A stretch of 15,567 nt of DNA from Methanosarcina sp. UBA5. Its GTDB lineage: Archaea; Halobacteriota; Methanosarcinia; Methanosarcinales; Methanosarcinaceae. Location: contig NZ_DAVG01000057.1 in NCBI RefSeq assembly GCF_002505485.1, positions 1 through 15,567 on the forward strand. Reading direction: 5' to 3'. Within the stretch, counting starts at the first letter, position 1; each line of letters begins with the position of its first letter. The position numbers and the translations under genes are program-made. Positions 1-7,718 of this stretch are shown piece by piece. The notes beneath the pieces were generated by a model, which saw nothing but the letters and a program-made list of their open reading frames with translations, ran no database searches and was not told the origin of the DNA.

Positions 1-3000
1 GCCTTTGAGCCCGAAAGGCGGGAGTTTCCTGTGGCTTGAGAGAATGGCAGCATTCATGTCTTTCAGGAACCTAAGCTTCCTGACAACCCCATTTCCACCT
101 CGGAATTTGCCGTCTCCGCCGCTTCCTTGCCGGATGGAAAATTCCTCGAGTAAAACCGGAAACCTCGTTTCAAGGATTTCAGGGTCGGTAATTCTAGAGT
201 TGGTCATGTGTGTGTGCACAGCATCCGTTCCTGAAAAGCCCGGGCCTGCCCCAGAACCTCCACAAATAGTCTCATAGTACTGGAAATCAGCATTTCCGAA
301 GGTGAAATTATTCATCGTACCCTGAGAAGCCGCAAGCGTGCCAAGAGCTCCGAAAAGGGCATCAACAATGTACTGCGAGGTTTCAACATTACCTGCAACA
401 ACAGCAGCAGGAGGCTCAGGTCTAAGCAGGGAACCTTTTGGAATTATAATCTCAAGCGGTCTCAGGCAGCCTGCGTTCAGTGGAATGTCGCTTTTAACAA
501 GCGTCCTGAAAGCATAGAGAACAGCCGCTATGCAAACCGAAGCAGGAGCATTGAAATTCGTTGAGAGCTGCGGAGAAGTACCTGTAAAATCGATTATGGC
601 ACACCTGTTTTTGCGGTCAATAGTAACCTTCAACTTGATTGCATTCCCATCATCTAGTGAATACGTGAATTCCCCGTTTGCAAGCCTGTCAATAACCCTT
701 CTGACCTCTTCCTCGGCATTATCCTGCACATGTCCCATGTAAGCTTCAACCGTTTCAAGGGAAAATTCTTCTACCATCCTGCGCAGTTCGGATAAGCCTT
801 TTTCATTTGCCGCAATCTGGGCTCTAAGATCTGCAATATTCTGGTCAGGGTTTCTGGCAGGGTATTTTCCCGAGCCGAGCCAGGTTTTTAGCCTTTCTTC
901 ACAGAAGCGGCCCTGTTTTACGATTTTCATTCCCTCGCTCAGCACCCCTTCTTCCTCAATGTTCCTGCTGTTCGGAGGCATGGATCCGGGGCTGATCCCT
1001 CCGACATCGGCATGATGACCTCTGGAAGCCAGATAGAACAGGACTTCCCCGCAACTTCCAAACATCGGGGTGATAACTGTAATATCAGGGAGATGGGTTC
1101 CTCCGTGGTATGGGGAATTGATCAAATAAACGTCCCCTGCACGCGTCTCCTGTAATTGCATCCTGATAAGGGACTTTACGCATTCTCCCATTGAGCCCAA
1201 ATGCACAGGGATATGAGGGGCATTTGCTACCAGGTTCCCCTGACTGTCAAAAAGGGCACATGAGAAGTCCAGCCTCTCCTTTATATTTACCGAGTGAGCT
1301 GTGTTCTGCAGGGTAAAACCCATCTGCTCGGCAACTGACATGAATCTATTATTGAAAATCTCGAGCATTACAGGATCAACATCAGTTCCTATAGCTGTAC
1401 GGATCGAGAGTGGGACTTCCCTTTTAAGGAAAAGGTGGTTACGTTCAGTAACTATGCCTTTCCAGTTCGGTTCGAGCACGATGGTCGTGTTTTTCTCAAT
1501 AAGCACCGCGGGCCCGCTTATGCAGGTTCCGGGCTTGAACTCGTCCCTCTGAAAAACCGGAGTCAAATGAAACTCCCCATTGCTGTACATCTGTATCTCA
1601 GCGACAGGAGAGAAAATAGAATTCTCTTCCTTTTCCAGCAAAGGGTCGAGAACCCTTTCATTAATTCCAATAGTTTCCACGGAAACAGCTTCAACAACCA
1701 TAGCTTTACCTTTCATTACGAACCCGAAGCGTTTCCTGTGAGCTTCCTCAAAGCCCTTTCTGAGACTATCCATGTCCGAAAAATCAATCACAAGCTGCGT
1801 ATCCGAGCCTGAATAACACATATGAACCTTGTAGAGCGCGGTAATTTGATTTTCCTGTACTCCCTGTTCACTCATTAGCAGTCGGCCTTCGTTCTCAAGT
1901 CCAGTAAATACCGTTTTCAAATTTTCTATCAATGGATCTGAGAGCTCGCTGCCTATATAGCGCTCTCTTATCAGTCTCTGGTCTGCAAGTCCCATGCCAT
2001 ATGCCGAAAGCACGCCTGCATACGGATGAATGAAAATGCTTTTAATTCCAAGGCTGTCTGCAACCCTGCAAGCGTGCTGGGCGGCAGCTCCTCCGAAACA
2101 GCAGAGGGTATATTCTTTTATGTTGTATCCTCTCTGAACCGAAATTTTCTTGATGGCATTTGCCATATTCTCAACCGCAACCGAAAGAAATCCCTCGGCT
2201 ACCTGTTCTGGTGTCCGGATATTGCCTTCGTTTTTGCCACCTTCGTTTTTGCCTTCTCCTGAAACCTTTTCTGCAAGCTCTTCGAATTTCCTGCGCACCA
2301 GTTCGGAGTCAAGGGACTGGTTGGCATTGGGTCCAAAGATTTTTGGGAAAAACTCAGGCTGCAATTTTCCAAGCATGACATTGCAGTCGGTAACCGTAAG
2401 CGGTCCACCTTTTCGATAACACGTCGGTCCAGGATCCGAGCCTGCCGAATCCGGGCCTACCCTGAACCTGCCTCCCTCATAGTGAAGTATGGAACCTCCA
2501 CCTGCTGCAACCGTATGAATACGCATCATAGGCGAACACAGCCTTACCCCTGCAATCTCGGTTTCCAGACTTCGCTCGTATTCCCCGCTGTACTGGGCTA
2601 CATCCGTAGATGTTCCCCCCATATCGAAAGTGATTATTTTTCTTGCCCCTGCCATTTCCGAGGTTGCAACTGCTCCAACGATCCCACCGGCAGGACCGGA
2701 CAGGATACAGTCCTTTCCCTGAAAAGTTTCCGCATCCTTAAGCCCCCCGCTGGACTGCATGAACATAAGCCTGGGACTTCTTTTAACTTCGTTTTCTCTT
2801 CCTTCCCGGCTATCTTTTTCTGTCCTGTCTTCGCTGTCTTTTTCTGTTTTATCCCCGCTGTCAGTTTCTATCCCATTTCCGTCTTCTTTTCCTTCCCTTC
2901 CTTCTTTCAGGGATTCCTGTACCATATTAACATACCTGCGGAGCACAGGAGAGAGATATGCGTCCACTACGGTTGTTTCTCCCCTGCTTACGAGTTTAAT

Positions 3001-3603
3001 TAACGGGCTTGCCTGATGAGAGAGCGACACCTGCGTAAAACCAATTTCCCTGGCAAGCCTGCCGAGTTTAAGTTCATGTTCAGGATACCTGTACGCATGC
3101 ATGAGTACAATTGCAGCCGAGCAAATTCCGGCTTCAAAAGCCGTCTCAAGCTCTTTTTTTGCGTTTTCGAGGTCAAGGGGTACAAGCTCTTTTCCATCAG
3201 CACCGACCCTTCCGGACACCTCGATAACCCTTTCATAAAGCTGTTCCGGAAGTTCGATTTTCTGAGCAAAAATATCCGGGCGGTTCTGGTACCCGATTCT
3301 CAAAGCGTCCCCGAACCCCCTGTTTATAACAAGCACAGTCCGTTCTCCTTTCCGTTCAAGAAGAGCATTTGTGCCTACTGTTGTTCCCATTTTCACGGAT
3401 TCTATGATTTCAGCAGGCAGAGGCACATTTCCGGGCAGCCCGAGAATCTGCCGGATCCCGTGCATAGCTGCATCTTTATAATGACACGGATCGTCGGAAA
3501 GAAGTTTGTGCGTGATCAGTTTTCCATCAGGGCTGCGGGCTACGATATCAGTAAACGTGCCTCCGCGGTCTATCCAGAACTGCCATCCGGCTTTGGGGGA
3601 CAT
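1..3603 (-). CDS. Fused HyuA-HyuB hydantoinase / 5-oxoprolinase-type enzyme, 3' end outside window
   Basis: The family performs ATP-dependent opening of a cyclic amide (5-oxoproline or N-methylhydantoin) in the cytoplasm; the substrate here cannot be told. Reading triplets from the ATG at 3603 gives 1201 uninterrupted codons to base 1 with no stop, so the C-terminus is cut off. The HyuA half starts with the phosphate-binding motif DRGGTFTD (residues 12-19), then DMGGTSTD (327-334) and an AGGGSI segment near 368. The HyuB half begins near residue 743 (DPVMLEIFNNRFMSVAEQMG) and has NSPYHGGTHLPD (829-840), RGHHADVGG (861-869) and, near the window edge, HTHMTNSRITDPE and RKLPPFGLKG. Fused oxoprolinases are about 1290 residues, so perhaps 70-100 are missing. 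HyuA carries a charged low-complexity insert at about residues 232-276 and a smaller Gly/Asn/Glu insert near 450-460. An in-frame TAA lies 14 codons before the ATG, with no Shine-Dalgarno. Family assignment is secure; the exact reaction is not. Confidence 0.9.
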   Translation of the reverse strand, partial: MSPKAGWQFWIDRGGTFTDIVARSPDGKLITHKLLSDDPCHYKDAAMHGIRQILGLPGNVPLPAEIIESVKMGTTVGTNALLERKGERTVLVINRGFGDALRIGYQNRPDIFAQKIELPEQLYERVIEVSGRVGADGKELVPLDLENAKKELETAFEAGICSAAIVLMHAYRYPEHELKLGRLAREIGFTQVSLSHQASPLIKLVSRGETTVVDAYLSPVLRRYVNMVQESLKEGREGKEDGNGIETDSGDKTEKDSEDRTEKDSREGRENEVKRSPRLMFMQSSGGLKDAETFQGKDCILSGPAGGIVGAVATSEMAGARKIITFDMGGTSTDVAQYSGEYERSLETEIAGVRLCSPMMRIHTVAAGGGSILHYEGGRFRVGPDSAGSDPGPTCYRKGGPLTVTDCNVMLGKLQPEFFPKIFGPNANQSLDSELVRRKFEELAEKVSGEGKNEGGKNEGNIRTPEQVAEGFLSVAVENMANAIKKISVQRGYNIKEYTLCCFGGAAAQHACRVADSLGIKSIFIHPYAGVLSAYGMGLADQRLIRERYIGSELSDPLIENLKTVFTGLENEGRLLMSEQGVQENQITALYKVHMCYSGSDTQLVIDFSDMDSLRKGFEEAHRKRFGFVMKGKAMVVEAVSVETIGINERVLDPLLEKEENSIFSPVAEIQMYSNGEFHLTPVFQRDEFKPGTCISGPAVLIEKNTTIVLEPNWKGIVTERNHLFLKREVPLSIRTAIGTDVDPVMLEIFNNRFMSVAEQMGFTLQNTAHSVNIKERLDFSCALFDSQGNLVANAPHIPVHLGSMGECVKSLIRMQLQETRAGDVYLINSPYHGGTHLPDITVITPMFGSCGEVLFYLASRGHHADVGGISPGSMPPNSRNIEEEGVLSEGMKIVKQGRFCEERLKTWLGSGKYPARNPDQNIADLRAQIAANEKGLSELRRMVEEFSLETVEAYMGHVQDNAEEEVRRVIDRLANGEFTYSLDDGNAIKLKVTIDRKNRCAIIDFTGTSPQLSTNFNAPASVCIAAVLYAFRTLVKSDIPLNAGCLRPLEIIIPKGSLLRPEPPAAVVAGNVETSQYIVDALFGALGTLAASQGTMNNFTFGNADFQYYETICGGSGAGPGFSGTDAVHTHMTNSRITDPEILETRFPVLLEEFSIRQGSGGDGKFRGGNGVVRKLRFLKDMNAAILSSHRKLPPFGLKG
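2778..2910 (-). repeat. Low-complexity charged linker with 24-bp imperfect tandem repeat inside HyuA
   Basis: This segment encodes a run of Glu, Asp, Lys, Ser, Gly and Thr between two conserved parts of the HyuA domain. At DNA level 2814-2837 and 2838-2861 are an imperfect 24-bp tandem repeat, giving the peptide pattern DSxDxTEK twice. The frame stays open, so it is an in-frame expansion rather than a frameshift. It probably forms a flexible solvent-exposed loop. HyuA proteins normally lack such an insert. Confidence 0.75.
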
Positions 3604-3626
3604 GAAGAGAATAATTGTAGAGGTGG

Positions 3627-3635
3627 TATTATACT
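3627..3635 (-). promoter_or_regulatory. TATA-like box for the hyuAB gene
   Basis: On the minus strand this reads AGTATAATA, centred 28 bp before the ATG at 3603. Archaeal transcription starts about 25 bp after the TATA centre, so the message would begin at or within a few bases of the start codon. No GGAG-type ribosome binding site is present, consistent with a leaderless mRNA. Confidence 0.45.
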
Positions 3636-3751
3636 CTTGCCTCAATTAATTACGTTTCGTATTTCCTAATTAAGTGGTTTCATCCATTTCTTTGCAGATG
3701 GCAATGAATTTTATATTTTTGTAAGTTTATTTCTAATTTGGTTTTTTACAT

Positions 3752-4612
3752 TCACCCAAGTTCAAAAGTCGTGACCCCGTAAACCTTGAAAAGGTTTATG
3801 TCAGGCTCTTCCCGGCTGTACATCCGGATAGTTTTGAACATTACAGTCATTTCATATTTATTGGCAATTTCCATTGCATTTTTGTTTGGTTCCGGAACAT
3901 CTATATATACGGCTTCATCTGGAATAGAGGCCTTGAGAGCTAAAAAGATTTTCTCTGCTATTATCGGGTCATCGGCAAAAAGAGGGCCTATTTTGTATCC
4001 GTTCTGGCATTTTCTTATAACGCCGTACCCTTTCAGCTTTCCTTCTTTAACGGCTGCAAAGGCATAAGAATCAGGTTGTTTAATCCATTTTTCCAGAAAG
4101 GTAGATCTTGGAGCAGGAAACATTTCCCTGTCATACTCCAGCAGGCTCTTAAATAGTACATCTGAGATCTTTACAAGCCCATCCGGAAATTCTCCTCCAC
4201 CTCTTCCTTCAAAGCGCAGATTACTGTAAAAGGACTTAAATTTCATAAGTTCCTGATACTTCTTTTCGTTTTCCAATACTCCATCAAGCCCGATATTCCT
4301 GTTCCCCAGATGTTCCAGGGATTTTTCAGTTAATTTCATCCCGATTCCTTTTTTCCTGAATTCGGGTTTAACTACATAGAGGCCAAAAAAACCAAAGGAA
4401 TCGTCATATACGACAGCAGAGGCACAGCCTATGAGCTTTCCATCAATTTCTGCAACAAAAAAACCTTCAGGATCGGTTTCATAAAAAATTTTCCCGTCAT
4501 GGATACCAGGGTTCCATCCTTCGCAGGCTGCCATTTGGATTGCGAATTCGGCTTCATCGCGCCTCATTTTCCGGATTTTCAACCCTTGAATCTCCATATG
4601 ACTTTTTTCCAT
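3752..4612 (-). CDS. GNAT-family N-acetyltransferase with C-terminal extension domain
   Basis: A 286-residue cytoplasmic protein with an N-terminal Gcn5-related acetyltransferase domain (about residues 12-135). The acetyl-CoA loop is visible as R86-K-K-G89-I-G91 after the beta strand FGLYVVKPEF, and the preceding strands read FFVAEIDGKLIGCASAVVYDD. The remaining ~140 residues form a second domain, ending in a region like YIDVPEPNKNAMEIANKYEM, which matches the arrangement of the YitH/HolE-type (DUF1248-like) acetyltransferases. The acceptor substrate is unknown. Two starts are possible, ATG at 4612 or ATG at 4597 (MEIQGLKIRK); the TATA position favours 4612 on a leaderless message. It lies 148 bp upstream of hyuAB on the same strand and is divergent from ade. 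Confidence 0.85.
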   Translation of the reverse strand: MEKSHMEIQGLKIRKMRRDEAEFAIQMAACEGWNPGIHDGKIFYETDPEGFFVAEIDGKLIGCASAVVYDDSFGFFGLYVVKPEFRKKGIGMKLTEKSLEHLGNRNIGLDGVLENEKKYQELMKFKSFYSNLRFEGRGGGEFPDGLVKISDVLFKSLLEYDREMFPAPRSTFLEKWIKQPDSYAFAAVKEGKLKGYGVIRKCQNGYKIGPLFADDPIIAEKIFLALKASIPDEAVYIDVPEPNKNAMEIANKYEMTVMFKTIRMYSREEPDINLFKVYGVTTFELG

Positions 4613-4636
4613 GTATTATTGTACGTTTGTTTTCTA

Positions 4637-4645
4637 TTTATATTT
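4637..4645 (-). promoter_or_regulatory. TATA box for the acetyltransferase gene
   Basis: The minus strand reads AAATATAAA followed by TAG, centred 29 bp before the ATG at 4612. This predicts a transcript starting 1-4 bases before that codon and supports the longer start over the internal ATG at 4597. Confidence 0.5.
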
Positions 4646-4762
4646 CTTATCTCAACTTATTACTACGCTTTTTATTACCGAGTTTCTAACTTCAATCCTT
4701 TCCGATATATTTCCACAACTTTCAAAACATCAGCACATTCAACATCAACTTAGTTGAAAATA

Positions 4763-4770
4763 TTTATAAA
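4763..4770 (+). promoter_or_regulatory. TATA box for ade
   Basis: TTTATAAA with an A-rich purine stretch (GAAAA) just upstream that could serve as a TFB-recognition element. Its centre is 27 bp before the ade ATG at 4793, so transcription should start at or next to the start codon. There is no GGAG-type site before the ATG. An out-of-frame ATG at 4783 would lie upstream of the predicted mRNA start. Confidence 0.6.
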
Positions 4771-4792
4771 TTTACGGCTGCAATGAATTACC

Positions 4793-6448
4793 ATGCAGAC
4801 ATACCAAGGAATTATTGTTGATGCCATTTCCAGGCGGGAGTTCAAAGGTGAAATTGCCGTTGAAAACGGAAAGATCATAAGTATCGAAGAGAAGGAGCAC
4901 GATAATGATCAGTACATCCTTCCAGGGCTTGTAGACGCCCATGTGCACATAGAAAGTTCGATGACCGTGCCTTCGGTTTTTGCCCGGATGGCGGTTGCAA
5001 GAGGTACGGTTGCAGTGGTTAGCGACCCTCATGAGATTGCAAACGTTATGGGAGAAGAAGGTATTGATTACATGCTTGAGGATGCCAGAAAAGCGCCTCT
5101 GAAGGTTTTTTTCGGAGTGCCATCCTGTGTACCAGCTACTCCTTTTGAATCCGCAGGAGCGGTTCTGGATGCGGAGGCTGTTGATCGGTTGCTGGCAAGG
5201 GAAGACTTACACTACCTTTCGGAGATGATGAACTTCCCAGGCGTGGTTTTGGAATTCCCTGAGGTAATGGCTAAACTGGGATCCGCTAAAAAGTACGGTA
5301 AAATTATAGACGGGCATGCACCCGGTTTAAAGGAAGACGCCCTCCAGAAATACGTGGACGCAGGAATTTCCACAGACCACGAGTGTTTTACTTATGAAGA
5401 AGCGGTTGAGAAAATAAAGCTAGGGATGAAGATACTAATCCGGGAGGGAAGTTCAGCCAGGAATTTTGAGACTCTGTACAAATTGATAGACGAATATCCC
5501 GAATCGGTTATGCTCTGCACCGATGATTCCCATCCTGATACTTTGATATATGAGGGGCATATAGATAAGCTTCTCAGGCGCGGGCAGGAAAAAGGACTTG
5601 ATATTTATAACCTCATAAGGGCAGCAGTGATCAATCCGGTGGAACACTACGGGCTTAATGTCGGGCTGCTGCGCGAGGGAGATCCTGCCGATTTTATTAT
5701 TGTAGATGACCTGAAATCGTTCAATGTGCTGAAGACCTTTATTGACGGAAATTGTGTTTACGATGACGAAAAGATCCTTTTTTCAGTTGAAAGAGCTCCT
5801 GCAAAAAACGTTTTCAACAGAGGCAAAATTTCAATTGATGATGTAAAACTGGCTATGCCTGCTTCTGGAAATAGCTGGGAACAAATGAAAAAAATTCGGG
5901 TAATCGTTGCTCAGGATGGCGAACTAGTCACAGGCCAGGAACTAGCCCTTCCAAAGGTAGAAAGCGGAAATCTGGTTTCAGACCCTGCCCGGGATATTTT
6001 GAAAATGGTTGTCCTCAGCAGGTATGCCGATGATCCTGTACAGATCGGTTTCATTAAGAATATAGGCCTGAAAAAAGGAGCTATTGCGAGCAGCATTGCT
6101 CACGACAGCCATAATATAATTGCAGTCGGAGCAACTGATGAGGACATAGTCGGAGCCGTCAACAGGCTGGTGGAAAATCGTGGGGGAATTGTTGTTGGAA
6201 CCACAGAGTATCTTTTTGATCTTCCACTGGAGGTTTCAGGCCTCATGAGCACTCTGGACGGAAAAGAAGTAGCTGCAAGGTACGAACGGTTAAATGAAGA
6301 AGCCAGGAAACTAGGAACTTCGCTTATATCGCCTTTTATGACGCTTTCATTCATGTCGCTTCTCGTAATTCCTGAACTTAAATTGGGAGATAAAGGCCTG
6401 TTTGATGTGACAAAATTCGAATTTGTCGAGCTTTTTGTTGGTGAATAA
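4793..6448 (+). CDS. ade: Adenine deaminase
   Basis: Converts adenine to hypoxanthine and ammonia (purine salvage, cytoplasm). The 551-residue product has the usual length and layout of the AdeC/Ade amidohydrolase family: a short N-terminal beta domain (MQTYQGIIVDAISRREFKGE), a metal-dependent TIM barrel and a C-terminal domain. Likely metal ligands and catalytic residues are in HVHIESS (51-57), the ELEFPEVM-like strand VVLEFPEVMA (151-160), DGHAPG (173-178), STDHE (193-197) and CTDDSHPD (242-249), all characteristic of this family. The C-terminal half includes SSIAHDSHNIIAVGATDED, also diagnostic. The start is supported by the TATA box 27 bp upstream. It is a single-gene unit, divergent from the acetyltransferase and convergent with the next gene. 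Confidence 0.95.
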   Translation: MQTYQGIIVDAISRREFKGEIAVENGKIISIEEKEHDNDQYILPGLVDAHVHIESSMTVPSVFARMAVARGTVAVVSDPHEIANVMGEEGIDYMLEDARKAPLKVFFGVPSCVPATPFESAGAVLDAEAVDRLLAREDLHYLSEMMNFPGVVLEFPEVMAKLGSAKKYGKIIDGHAPGLKEDALQKYVDAGISTDHECFTYEEAVEKIKLGMKILIREGSSARNFETLYKLIDEYPESVMLCTDDSHPDTLIYEGHIDKLLRRGQEKGLDIYNLIRAAVINPVEHYGLNVGLLREGDPADFIIVDDLKSFNVLKTFIDGNCVYDDEKILFSVERAPAKNVFNRGKISIDDVKLAMPASGNSWEQMKKIRVIVAQDGELVTGQELALPKVESGNLVSDPARDILKMVVLSRYADDPVQIGFIKNIGLKKGAIASSIAHDSHNIIAVGATDEDIVGAVNRLVENRGGIVVGTTEYLFDLPLEVSGLMSTLDGKEVAARYERLNEEARKLGTSLISPFMTLSFMSLLVIPELKLGDKGLFDVTKFEFVELFVGE

Positions 6449-6490
6449 GGAAAGACGCAGGCAAAAAGTCCTGGCATAGAGTTCTTCTGC

Positions 6491-6626
6491 ATTTTTCGGC
6501 TATTTATTGTTCCTTTTTAGTTTCTCAGCTATTTTTTCGACCTTTTAGCTATTTTTCTACTTTTCCAGCTATTTATTCTAACTTTTATTTTTTCAATTAT
6601 TTCTTCCTGCTTTTTCAGTTGTTTTG
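6491..6626 (+). terminator. T-rich multi-tract terminator region after ade, built of degenerate repeats
   Basis: The gap after ade is very T-rich on the plus strand, with several runs of four or more T, the usual archaeal termination signal. The T runs come with a repeated core GCTATTT at 6499, 6528, 6548 and 6568, with degenerate copies near 6596 and 6618, the last within the end of the convergent gene. The spacing of 20-29 bp suggests decayed tandem duplication. On the minus strand the tract is A-rich, so it would not terminate the convergent gene in the same way. Confidence 0.5.
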
Positions 6627-7196
6627 GTCCTTTTCCACAATTTTTAAAACATCAACGTTTGAAGTAGTTTGAATCAAAAAGAACTGCTTGCTTACGGATG
6701 CGGTTTTCCTTGCTGCGGTTTCCATACAGAGCATGAGAATTTTTACGGCATCCTGAAAAGTACTTTTCTTCGTCCAGTTATCTATAAAGCATTTATTGGC
6801 TACCTGCTTCGTGAAATCATTTCCGAGAACTATCAGGTTGCTTCCTTTTGCGTGTGAGGTTAAGGTTATCTCGGAATCTCTGAGCTCGAAAATTGCGTAA
6901 TTTCCGGCTGAGGCGTACAGCCTTCTTTTTTTAGTGACCCCGCCTTCAATTGAGGATACTTCCCCTATTAAAATGCCGTCTCTCTCCATGATCTTGCTTT
7001 TACAGTCCGTAACAGTTATGCCGACCCCGAATTCGCGGGCTTTTTTTGTGAGCTCATCGTCCGTGACTATTGCTCCGGTGTAAAGCTCTTTTTCAAGCTT
7101 CTCCCTTTCCAGATTCTCTCCTTCAAATGTTATTTCCCGCAGGTCTCCGGTCATTACGGCACCGTTTTTCCCGATAAAAGCGATAACAAGGGTCAT
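6615..7196 (-). CDS. Conserved archaeal protein of DUF2121 type, proteasome beta-like N-terminus
   Basis: A 193-residue soluble protein, probably the uncharacterised archaeal family DUF2121 (recognised, not searched). The N-terminus TLVIAFIGKNGAVMTGDLRE resembles the first strands of proteasome beta subunits. If the initiator Met is removed the protein begins with Thr, and counting from it Lys falls at 9, Asp at 17 and Arg at 19, the same spacing as in archaeal proteasome beta. A later segment, KKRRLYASAGNYAIFEL (about 89-105), resembles the next proteasome strand pair. The middle, about residues 22-85, is Glu/Lys-rich and longer than in proteasomes. No signal peptide or membrane segment is seen. 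A GGAG lies 9 bases before the ATG, but the TATA box places the mRNA start near the ATG. Function unknown; protease or amidohydrolase activity is only a hypothesis. Confidence 0.8.
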   Translation of the reverse strand: MTLVIAFIGKNGAVMTGDLREITFEGENLEREKLEKELYTGAIVTDDELTKKAREFGVGITVTDCKSKIMERDGILIGEVSSIEGGVTKKRRLYASAGNYAIFELRDSEITLTSHAKGSNLIVLGNDFTKQVANKCFIDNWTKKSTFQDAVKILMLCMETAARKTASVSKQFFLIQTTSNVDVLKIVEKDQNN

Positions 7197-7217
7197 TTTA
7201 ATCTGCTCCAGAACCTG

Positions 7218-7227
7218 TATTTAAAAA
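7218..7227 (-). promoter_or_regulatory. TATA box for the proteasome-like gene
   Basis: The minus strand reads TTTTTAAATA, centred about 27 bp before the ATG at 7196. A start of transcription next to the ATG would leave the GGAG at 7206-7209 outside the mRNA, so leaderless translation is the simpler reading; a start a few bases earlier would include it. Confidence 0.45.
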
Positions 7228-7285
7228 TCTTCTGCCTTTTTAAGGGATCTTCTGTCTTATAAGATGTTTGTGTTTTTGATCCACT

Positions 7286-7453
7286 TCAGCTGTTTCTTGT
7301 CTCACATATTCCGGAATATCTTCTGGTTATATCAAAATAAAATGTCTTGGGATCCGGACCTTCTACAGTTCTGACCAGCGTATGAATATTGTGCTTTGTG
7401 TTATGCTTTGTAGCTTTGTCAGGATAGCCTAGCAGATCAACACGAATGGACAT
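7286..7453 (-). CDS. Small open reading frame, 55 residues, unknown
   Basis: ATG at 7453 to TGA at 7286-7288, 55 residues beginning MSIRVDLLGYPDKATKHN and ending ITRRYSGICETRNS. The composition is protein-like (charged, few cysteines, no membrane segment) and the product is basic, with several His, Lys and Arg. No Shine-Dalgarno is visible before the ATG. It lies alone in the 450-bp stretch between the proteasome-like gene and the repeat array, on the same strand as the former. It could be a small basic protein or the remnant of a longer gene. I do not recognise it. Confidence 0.35.
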   Translation of the reverse strand: MSIRVDLLGYPDKATKHNTKHNIHTLVRTVEGPDPKTFYFDITRRYSGICETRNS

Positions 7454-7539
7454 TTTCAGAAAAAAGTAATAGATAAAGAAAAGTTTGATTTTGACTCAGA
7501 GCTAAGATTTCCTTTTTGATAAGTATTAAATATTAGTAT

Positions 7540-7630
7540 ATGTTATATGGATCTAATAGATGTTATCTAAATCTAACTAAATGTTAGATAAACATAATCA
7601 AATGTTATCAATATCTAATAATATGTTGTA
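7540..7630 (+). repeat. Array of five ~21-bp direct repeats with ATGTTAT cores (candidate operator array)
   Basis: ATGTTAT or a one- to two-base variant starts at 7540, 7560, 7581, 7602 and 7623, spacings of 20, 21, 21 and 21 bp, two turns of the helix. In units 1, 2 and 4 a second box, ATCTAA, sits exactly 11 bp after the first (7551, 7571, 7613); units 3 and 5 have degenerate versions. GTTATCTAA near 7562 and TTAGATAAAC near 7584 also form an imperfect inverted repeat. The array stops abruptly on both sides and lies upstream of the DUF2178/HTH unit, so cooperative binding of a regulator, perhaps the HTH protein itself, is a reasonable inference. Confidence 0.7.
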
Positions 7631-7653
7631 AATAAGAAACAATACTTTGGTAG

Positions 7654-7663
7654 TATTAAATAA
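7654..7663 (+). promoter_or_regulatory. TATA-like box for the DUF2178/HTH unit
   Basis: TATTAAATAA lies just after the repeat array and 65 bp before the ATG at 7719. It predicts a transcript start near 7685 and a leader of about 35 bases containing AAAGGGA before the ATG. It also argues against the upstream in-frame TTG at 7647, which would precede the promoter. Confidence 0.4.
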
Positions 7664-7718
7664 AGTAGATTCCACTAGGCTACGCTTATTAAAATTAAGA
7701 TCATTCAAAGGGATAGCT

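Noticed and set aside
1435..1812. Plus-strand open frame of 125 codons
   Set aside because: Shadow of the HyuA-HyuB junction on the minus strand.
2482..3003. Plus-strand open frame of 173 codons rich in Phe, Ser and Pro
   Set aside because: It lies wholly within the hyuAB gene on the other strand; the Phe/Ser-rich composition is the complement of the Glu/Lys linker codons.
3016..3669. Plus-strand open frame of 217 codons
   Set aside because: Antisense to the conserved start of HyuA, where the DRGGTFTD motif is clear; no recognisable domain and no ribosome binding site that I can see.
6100..6492. Minus-strand open frame of 130 codons
   Set aside because: Antisense to the conserved C-terminal half of adenine deaminase.
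7647..7718. Upstream TTG start extending the DUF2178-like protein by 24 residues
   Set aside because: It overlaps the likely TATA box, has no ribosome binding site, and adds a basic lead not expected for this family.
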